A stretch of 27,500 nucleotides of DNA from Neocallimastix lanati (nom. inval.) (lineage: Eukaryota > Neocallimastigomycota > Neocallimastigomycetes > Neocallimastigales > Neocallimastigaceae), in the NCBI GenBank assembly GCA_016946835.1, contig JACVTC010000196.1, positions 25,001 through 52,500 of the forward strand. Reading direction: 5' to 3'. The translations under genes and the position numbers were made by a program. The notes under the pieces are model-generated. The model had not been told where the DNA came from and did no database searches. It saw only the letters and a list, made by a program, of their open reading frames with translations. Positions 19,040 through 27,500 of this stretch are shown here, piece by piece. The first letter of the stretch is position 1, and every line of letters starts with the position of its first letter.

Positions 19040-20455
19040 TGAAGAAATAGAAAATGAAGAACTTTCAATAGATTGTGTTATTGAAAAGTTCATTAATACT
19101 ACCAATTCCATAGCTAAGGATTTATCGATTACATCTTCAACAGAACTCAGGAAAGCGATGTTTAGAATGTCACGAAAAATTTATTGTCTTCAAAAGGTAA
19201 AGCATATTAAATACAAACAAATTAAGCGTTATGTTTCTGCAAATGATTCCAATGAATTTGCTAAAATAGTTGACTCATATAACAGACTTTGTGAATCAAT
19301 TAATAAAAAATGTAATGAATTTAGGAAAAAAGAATATTTATATTGGATTAAAATTGGATGTTCGTTAGCTTTTAAAAAGGATAGTAGGAAAGCATGGAAA
19401 TGGGTTAAAAAGAATGCAAAAATAAATAATCAATCTTTCACGGTCTTTCATCCTATTAAAAATTATAATAATGAACTTGTTTCTTCTACAGATGAAAAGT
19501 TAAAAGTTTGGCATTCTCATTATAAATTCTTAGGGTCAGATTCTTCAGGTCATAGTCTTTCTAAAGATTACTGGAAAGATTCTGATGCACTAAAGAATTT
19601 GGGAAGACCAAGGCAACAAGAATGGGATATTAACCAAGGCATTAGCGATGAAGAAATTTGCAAAGCTATCTCCTCCACTCCTAACTTTAAAGCTTGTGGT
19701 CCTGATGGTATTCCAATGGAATTCTTCAAAGCTTTGATTCCTTGTGTAGATGATTCAGAAGGATCAAGTGATAAAAATAGTAATATTTCATCTGGCTTTA
19801 AATGTCTCAAAGCCTTAATCAATCGTATTTGGAATGGTGATTTCCCAAAATCATGGAATAACGCATCAATAGTTTTTATTCATAAAAAGGGCGATCTATC
19901 AGATTGTAACAACTATCGTGGCATCTCTCTTATCAATAATGAATTAAAAATTATTGCAAAAATCATAGCTAATAGAATCTCTAAATATGGAATTGATGTA
20001 GGTTTTATAAGACCTGAACAATTTGGATTTCGTAATCGAGAGGAATGTATAAGTCTTTACACTACTTTAAGAATTATATGTTAGAGAAGGAAATTTGAAA
20101 ATAAGGATACTTACCTTGCTTTTTTGGACCTTAAAAAAGCGTATGACTCAGTGCCCATATATAATGTATTAATGAAGATTCATCACTTAGGTATTAGAGG
20201 TAAGTGCTATAATTTTATTGAAAATTTATACTTATCTTCCAAGGCTTGTGTAAGAGTTGATGGACAATTATCGGAATCATTTAATATTAAGAAAGGAGTT
20301 CGTCAAGGTTGTCCCCTCTCACCAATTTTGTTTAACTTGTTCATTAATGATATTTTTAATAATTGTAATAAATATGGCATCTCTATTGGTGAAAAACGTT
20401 GCTGTGGAGGTCTTTTTGCAGATGACATTGTATTATGTGCTCCAACAAGATCCAT
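18990..20455 (+). pseudogene. LINE-D reverse transcriptase, broken and 3'-truncated
   Basis: Frame 3: one open stretch to TAG at 20082-20084, then the same frame again from 20085. A Lys-rich linker is followed by the RT core: KACGPDGIPMEFFKAL (finger motif), FPKSWNNASIVFIHKKGD, CNNYRGISLINNELKIIAK, PEQFGFR, then after the stop LDLKKAYDSV (motif A, catalytic Asp), GVRQGCPLSPILFNLFIND (motif B) and GLFADDIVL (motif C, catalytic DD). Motif order and wording are those of non-LTR RTs. Coding identity is lost at about 20455, so palm end, thumb and zinc module are gone. The catalytic residues are intact, so decay is fairly recent or mild. Confidence 0.92.
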
Positions 20456-21100
20456 ATTTTATATATTTTTTATTTTATATAATATTCAATTATTCAATTA
20501 GTTTAATATTTATTGAAAAAAAAAAAAAAAAGTTAAAATATCTATTATTATTTTATTATTTAATTTTATTTTATTTTAATATAAAATTTTTTATTAATAT
20601 ATTAAATCTATTAATATTTTTTATAATAATAATAAATCTTCCTTTATTATAAATTTATGTAGTAGTGTTTAATTAATTTATTAAATTAATGTAGAATTTT
20701 TATAATAATAATGAATAATAACAATGATAATAATGATTTGAAGAATAAATAATAATAAAACTATATATATATATAAAGTAATAAAATATTAATTATTAAA
20801 TAATTAATAAGAAATGAGGAATAAGAAATAGTAAATTTTTATTTAAATAAGTAATAAAAAGTAATATATGGATAAAATTTTTTATTAAAAAAAAAATTTA
20901 TATACAAAAAAGTAATTTATTTAGTAATAATTATAATTGTAATATTTAAATAAAAATATAAATAATAATAGTAATAATAGCTATAATAATATTATTATTA
21001 AAATTCAATAACAAACAATAATAATAGATAAAATAATAAATAATTATGATGTGGTTTTATAATAAGTATGTGGAATAATTAATAGTACTAATATAAGTAT
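20456..21100. other. gene-free AT-rich stretch after the LINE-D break
   Basis: Nearly pure A/T with short runs and (TA)n; no coding sequence. The open frames here are low-complexity Ile/Leu/Phe runs. Confidence 0.7.
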
Positions 21101-21148
21101 ATTATAAAGTTTTCTGTGGTTTTACAAAAATTTATAGTGTGGAATTTG

Positions 21149-21193
<45 letters not shown>

Positions 21194-21236
21194 CTCCAAT
21201 AATTAATAAATTAGATAGAAAATTCTTTTTTAATAA

Positions 21237-21548
<312 letters not shown>

Positions 21549-21871
21549 TTATAGAAAAAAAAAAAGATATAATATTATTGAAAACTCTTTAAATTTTTTT
21601 TCTTTTCTTATTATGTTAAATAAAATTTATATTTAAAATTATTTTAAAAAAATTAAATAAATATTAATAAAAGTTAAAAAGAAACTTGTATATAATATAA
21701 TTATAATAAAAAATTTTTTTAAATTTAATATTAATAAAAAAAAATAAATTATTATAATATTATGAAGTTTTCTGTGGTTCTACAAAAATTTATAGTGTGG
21801 AATTTGAAAAAAAAATTTTTTTTTTTTTTTAATTTCTCCAATAATTAATAAATTAGATAGAAAATTCTTTT

Positions 21872-21987
<116 letters not shown>

Positions 21988-22286
21988 TTATAGAGAAAAA
22001 AAAAAGATATATAATACTATTGAAAACTCTTTAAATTTTTTTTCTTTTCGTATTATTTTAAATAAAATTTATATTTAAAAATATTTTAAAAAAAATTAAT
22101 AATAAATAAATATTAATAAAAATTAAAAAGAAACTTGTATATAATATAATTATAATAAAAAAATTTTTTAAATTTAATATTAATTAAAAAAAAAAAAAAT
22201 AAATTATTATAATACATATAAAATAGAAAAAAAAAAAAAAAAGTTATATTAATAAATTATAAGAAAAGAAATTTAATAAGAAAAAA

Positions 22287-24674
22287 ATGGATAATATATC
22301 AAAATTAAAAAGAAAAATAACTCCTTTAATTCATTCTTCTGTTCAAAGAAAAATTCTTGAAGAAGCAAATATCGTCATAAATAATGATTATACTTTATTA
22401 GATTATTTAATTGATAATAATTTTCTTGATTCAATAGTGGAAGGACATGATAATTCTAATCAATGTTTAGATCTTTTAGATTATTTATTAACTAATAATG
22501 ATAATGAAGCATTCCAAAATATATTAAAAAAATTAATAAAAAGAAATTGTAATTTCTTATTTAACTTAGTAATAAAATACTTCTTTATTGATGTTGCTCT
22601 TATTATAAAATTATTACACCTTTATAAAAATAAAAAATCTGTGTCAAATCAACAATTAAAAAATATAATCGAAAAAAGAGAAAATAAATCATGGAAATAT
22701 AAATCATTTTATAAATATTCTCTCACTCATGATCAATATACTGCCTTAGAAATACTTCTCGATTATAATCATGACGATGAAATAATTGATTACTTGAACG
22801 ATTTAAATATTTTTCGTAAAGTATCAAATGAGAAGAGGAAAGTCAACTACGAACAAGTTAAAATAATTATTGATCATGGAAGACTTGATATTTTAAAAAT
22901 TTTGGTATCTAATGGTTTAAATGTTACTTTTAGTGATCGTTTTAATAACCCTCCACTGATCTATGCGATTAGAGCTGAAAACTATGAAATTATAAACTAT
23001 TTAACCAATTATTATTCCAAAATTCCAAAATTACCTTTTCAAGATTTATCAAATTTAATACATCATGGTAAACTTGATATCTTAAAACTTCTTTTAAGAG
23101 ATAAAATCAATATAAAATTATTAAACTACAAAGGTAAATATGATCTTAAAGAAATACTTTTAAAGGAAGCCCTTCTCTCTGGAAAAGAAGATATTGTTGA
23201 ATATTTAATGAGTTGTGGTGTAAATGATCATTACTTGGAAAAACTGTATAAGAATGATGATCTCTTAAAAACAATTGTTATTTCTGAAAATACAGAAATT
23301 TTAAAGATCTTTATTGAAAATGATATCGATTTAAATTCAAAAGATAAATCTGGCCTTTCAGTACTAGATTATGCCATTAAATATAGAAAATTAAATATCA
23401 TAAAATATTTAATGAGTATAGATGTCAACAACACCTCAGATCTTCATAATCAAATTTTAAAGGACATTATGAATGGAGAACTTGATATTCTTAAAGTTTT
23501 AATAGATCATCAAATCCCTCTAGATTCTTATGAATGGAATCATTCATCTTGTTTCTGTATTACCGATCATGAAGTCAATACTGATTTTAAAAATCAATAT
23601 CCATCTAATTCACAAATTATTGAATTTTTAATGGATTGTGGAGTCGACCTTCATAAAGAAGCAACTAATGAAAATAAAATTATCATTGAGGACAAAACGA
23701 TTCATCACCGGGGTATAGATTTTTTAAAAATTTTAATAAAAAATAATCATAAGCTCCATAACAAATACGATGATCAAACAATTATAAATATTGCCTTCCG
23801 AAGTAGAAATATGAATATAATAAAATATATAATAGATGATGGTAAAAAAATTGAAATTATCAATCAAAAAATTGATTTAATAAAACCTCTTATTGAATTT
23901 AATGAAGTAGAACTATTAAATTACTTAATAGAACATCATTTAAATATTAATAGCATGGATGATCATGGTTATACACCTTTCCTCTATTCCATAAAATGCA
24001 ATAACTTGAATATGATGAAATATTTAATCAATAATGGAGCTGATATTGGTTCAATTAATGATGAAATAATAAAAAGTATAATACAACAAGATCAGTTAGA
24101 AATATTAAAATTTCTTGTAGAAAATCATTTAGATATTAATGATACCAAAAAATTTACAGAATTACCTTTAAAGCATGCAATAAAAGAAGAGAAAATAGAT
24201 ATAATTGTTTATTTAATTAATCATAACGCTAATCTTCAGTTTTTATATAATGATTCCAATGTTATTAATAAACTTTTTGATTTATCCTCAAAATATAATA
24301 GATTAGATATTTTTGAAGGATTGGTAGTCAATGATTACAATATAAATTCAAAGAATAAAGAAGGTTGCACTCTTTTAATTTATGCCATACAAAATCAAAG
24401 TATAGATCTAATAAAATATTTAATTCACAATGGTGCAGAAATTCAAGCCGTTCATGAAAAAATGAATATCATTCATACTTTAATACACGACTGTATGGAT
24501 TTCATGGAAGTAGAAAGAAATAAATTAATAAGACTATTAGATATATTACTCAGTAATTATCTTGATATTAATAGACGGGATGAAGAGGGTAATACTATTT
24601 TACATTACGCAATTACTGAAAATAAGCATATAGAAATAATAAATTATTTAATAGCTCATGGGGCAATAGAGTAA
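22287..24674 (+). CDS. ankyrin-repeat protein, 795 aa
   Basis: Single uninterrupted frame; the ATG at 22287 lies in an A-rich leader (aataagaaaaaaATGG) and stops at TAA 24672. Residues 1 to about 190 are a helical, Leu/Ile/Asn/Lys-rich N-terminal region with degenerate repeat units (DYLIDNNFLD, LLDYLLTNND). From about residue 195 to the end are ankyrin repeats, clearest as G-x-[ST]-x-L-x-YAI...IIKYLI..GA/N (KSGLSVLDYAI, HGYTPFLYSI, EGCTLLIYAI, EGNTILHYAI). These alternate with a divergent type (LDILKILVSNGLNV, LEILKFLVENHLDIN), giving a composite period of about 62-70 residues. No kinase, F-box, SOCS or transmembrane segment is visible. Ankyrin arrays bind proteins; the partner is unknown. 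Such repeat-only genes are common in anaerobic fungi (general knowledge, not checked here). Codon use is AT-biased but the frame is clean. Confidence 0.9.
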   Translation: MDNISKLKRKITPLIHSSVQRKILEEANIVINNDYTLLDYLIDNNFLDSIVEGHDNSNQCLDLLDYLLTNNDNEAFQNILKKLIKRNCNFLFNLVIKYFFIDVALIIKLLHLYKNKKSVSNQQLKNIIEKRENKSWKYKSFYKYSLTHDQYTALEILLDYNHDDEIIDYLNDLNIFRKVSNEKRKVNYEQVKIIIDHGRLDILKILVSNGLNVTFSDRFNNPPLIYAIRAENYEIINYLTNYYSKIPKLPFQDLSNLIHHGKLDILKLLLRDKINIKLLNYKGKYDLKEILLKEALLSGKEDIVEYLMSCGVNDHYLEKLYKNDDLLKTIVISENTEILKIFIENDIDLNSKDKSGLSVLDYAIKYRKLNIIKYLMSIDVNNTSDLHNQILKDIMNGELDILKVLIDHQIPLDSYEWNHSSCFCITDHEVNTDFKNQYPSNSQIIEFLMDCGVDLHKEATNENKIIIEDKTIHHRGIDFLKILIKNNHKLHNKYDDQTIINIAFRSRNMNIIKYIIDDGKKIEIINQKIDLIKPLIEFNEVELLNYLIEHHLNINSMDDHGYTPFLYSIKCNNLNMMKYLINNGADIGSINDEIIKSIIQQDQLEILKFLVENHLDINDTKKFTELPLKHAIKEEKIDIIVYLINHNANLQFLYNDSNVINKLFDLSSKYNRLDIFEGLVVNDYNINSKNKEGCTLLIYAIQNQSIDLIKYLIHNGAEIQAVHEKMNIIHTLIHDCMDFMEVERNKLIRLLDILLSNYLDINRRDEEGNTILHYAITENKHIEIINYLIAHGAIE

Positions 24675-24700
24675 TATTTAATAATATTTATTAAAATTTT

Positions 24701-24706
24701 AATAAA
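24701..24706 (+). terminator. candidate polyadenylation signal of the ankyrin gene
   Basis: AATAAA 27 nt after the stop codon, followed by an A-rich stretch. In DNA this AT-rich the hexamer is expected often, so the assignment rests on position only. Confidence 0.35.
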
Positions 24707-24874
24707 GAAAAAAAAAATAACTAAAAAATTAAATGATAATAAATTATTTATGAAAAATTAATTTACTGTAATAAAAATAATAAATTATTTATGAATAATT
24801 AATTTATTGTAATAAAAATAATAAATTATTTAAAAGTTAGTAATTGAAGTAATAATAAATAAATAAATAAAAAA

Positions 24875-26044
<1,170 letters not shown>

Positions 26045-26087
<43 letters not shown>

Positions 26088-26105
26088 CTTAAGAAAGATC
26101 GACAA
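26045..26105 (-). other. second A tail after the minus-strand LINE-B
   Basis: On the plus strand, T40 (26045-26084), then atgcttaagaaagatcgaca, then the LINE-B T run. Read on the minus strand this is LINE-B tail, about 21 nt of unrelated sequence, then a second 40-nt A run. It may be the target's own A tract or the tail of an older insertion. Confidence 0.6.
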
Positions 26106-27500
26106 TTTTTTTTTTTTTTTTTTAGACAGGTAAGAGAATACACTTCCATAACTTTATTAATTTTATTATAAAAAAATACATGTAGGGGAAAAGTACATTT
26201 GAAATTAAAAATAAAAATAAAAGTTAAAAAAATAAAAAAATAAAAAAGCTCAAAAATACTATGTATTTCGGCAAGTTGTACTATGCGGGAATTTTTCCCT
26301 TCCTAACAAATAAAAAAGAAATAAAACCTAGAAGTAACATCTTTAAAATAGATAGTGTGGTGTCCACTAAACTCTCCCCGGATTCATCATTTATTGAACT
26401 ACCAGGGTGAGATTCACCCTTCGTAGAAATAAATGAATATCCTGTATTATCGTTATGCCTTATCAGTATGACGTCGACGCTCTTGGTTAAGTTTGGTAAT
26501 TTGGAATTCCTCTCAATTAATAACTCAAACGAACTACTTATGGTAGGTATTGCCCTTGTTAAGAATTCCGCCAAGCCCACAATTTTTGGAACAGGTGACT
26601 CAGATGAACCTTTGAAAAGTAGTTCATTTAATTGTTTCTGTTCCCCGCTATCGAAATGTAGCTCATTTAAAACTAAAGTCCCACCAAGAAGGAACAAATA
26701 TATATAATGATTGATATAATCTTCAAAATTAGAAATAGAGTCATAGGAAGAAAGAGGATTAAACGCTCTAATCTTCCTAAGGAATAAAACATAGAGATCA
26801 TCGATGAAATTTAAAGAATTCCATCAAAAAGATGCAAGAGCATCGCATTTAAAAATCCAATGTTCAAAAGATTGATTACCTTTACCACAACAGGGACAAG
26901 ACTTGGGACAATCTTCTGAAACTCTACCCATTCTAATAGCAATAGTAGTATTGTATTGTATTTATAACCACAGCGATTTGGGATATTTTAAGCTAAGCAT
27001 AATTATAGCTTTTTTATTTGAGAACTTGTTACTATCGTAGTTTTGACCTTTAATGCCTTGAAATTTGGAAACTGATTTCCAGTAACGTTCTAAAATATCG
27101 TCATATTTTTCACATTTATATTTTTTGATTTTTTTATACAGTGTTCTTGATTCTTTAGTCCAGGAATAATGATGCATTTTGGGAATAGATTTAATAAGAT
27201 CCCTTATAAATACAGTTTGATTTACTCCATTTTGCAAATTTGCAAATGATTCAATCTGTTAGGCTGCGCAGACACCAGCGATTGGAGGGGTGCTTAGATC
27301 TCGAGATAAAGCATAATAAGTACTCATAGTAGAATTATGTCTAATATAGTCATTGTTTTTCTGAATTTGTTTTACCATTTTTAGAGAAGGAACCGATGCA
27401 CCAAAATAGATCAGTATTAATTAATGTTTGAATTCTAGCCGTTCTAGATTTGTTTGAACCAAGTAAAGGAGAATAATAAATTACTTTACTAATAACAAAG
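26106..27500 (-). mobile_element. LINE family B, minus-strand copy, extends past the window edge
   Basis: The A tail is the T run at 26106-26123; the element then reads leftwards agacagg (cctgtct on the minus strand), CATGTATTTT (complement of 26173-26182), the coding end at 26281, and on to 27500. It matches the plus-strand LINE-B (14605-15677) along its length and continues about 370 bp further 5', supplying sequence lost there. Its own 5' end and target-site duplication are outside the window. Confidence 0.92.
26281..27500 (-). pseudogene. LINE-B polyprotein C-terminal part, broken
   Basis: Minus-strand reading from 27500: KVIYYSPLLGSN, ARIQTLINTDLFW and YALSRDLSTPPIAGVCA, the RT thumb/connection region that follows the RT core in non-LTR elements. 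After lesions it continues as a basic stretch (SWTKESRTLYKKIKKYKCEKY), the zinc-binding module (CPKSCPCCGKGNQ...HWIFKC), and the hydrophobic C-terminus ending VRKGKIPA. Damage: a frameshift near 27350; a stop near 27257; a deletion of about 30 bp near 26985 relative to the plus copy (FSWIIRL lost), with a small tat/aca duplication beside it; and TGA replacing the Arg codon after ASF near 26825. Not translatable as one protein. Confidence 0.88.

Larger units (their letters stand above)
16895..20455 (+). mobile_element. LINE family D: 5' portion with ORF1-like, endonuclease and RT domains
   Basis: The longest retroelement in the window and the only one with its 5' part. Order: duplicated leader, ORF1-like segment (17772-18164), apurinic-type endonuclease (about 18240-18930), linker, and reverse transcriptase (about 19620-20450). 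Visible lesions are frameshifts near 18140 and 19030 and in-frame stops at 18617 (TAA) and 20082 (TAG). The sequence turns abruptly from RT coding to pure AT at about 20455, just after the RT FADD motif, so thumb, zinc module, 3'-UTR and tail are absent. This 3' truncation is opposite to the usual LINE pattern and implies deletion or rearrangement after insertion. Confidence 0.85.

Overview
The window is extremely A+T-rich eukaryotic nuclear DNA. It is dominated by homopolymer A/T runs, (AAT)n and (AATAAAT)n microsatellites and AT minisatellites, with a few islands of ordinary coding composition. The best taxonomic clue is a spliced gene for a Kre9/Knh1-like, probably GPI-anchored wall protein, a fungal family. 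A long intronless ankyrin-repeat gene and degenerate poly(A)-tailed LINE retrotransposons are also present. Together these suggest an anaerobic gut fungus (Neocallimastigomycota). That placement is inference, not a database match.

Layout. 1-800: a 64-bp AT minisatellite followed by a decayed LINE 3' end (family C). 800-11600: gene desert made of microsatellites and four clusters of a related palindromic minisatellite (about 820-950, 4690-4960 inverted, 7926-8210, 9590-9815); one doubtful small ORF at 1735-1920 and possible decayed coding sequence near 6420-6715. 11665-12668: the three-exon Kre9-like gene. 13159-16230: a nest of LINE 3' ends. Three family-A ends lie head to tail, each starting at the poly(A) tail of the one before, and a family-B LINE is inserted in the third with a clean 14-bp target-site duplication. 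The whole nest is bracketed by a ~120-bp direct repeat. 16253-16725: remnant of an ORF1-like LINE segment. 16895-20455: the 5' two thirds of another LINE (family D): duplicated 5' leader, ORF1-like segment, endonuclease and reverse transcriptase, with two frameshifts and two stops, cut off just after the catalytic FADD motif. 21101-22215: a tandem duplication carrying pure ATA tracts of very different length. 22287-24674: intact 795-aa ankyrin-repeat protein. 24675-26044: AT-rich and gene-free. 26106 to the right edge: a second family-B LINE on the minus strand, running out of the window.

Only two genes look intact and cellular: the Kre9-like secreted protein and the ankyrin protein. They are about 10 kb apart with no evidence of a shared function. 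Everything else recognisable is retroelement or simple repeat. The LINE copies are informative together: they share a 3'-UTR motif (CATGTATTTT), an AATAAA signal 24-30 nt before the tail, and a C-terminal Cys/His zinc-binding module, and the nesting order can be read from junctions and target-site duplications. I saw no RNA gene, CRISPR array or DNA transposon.
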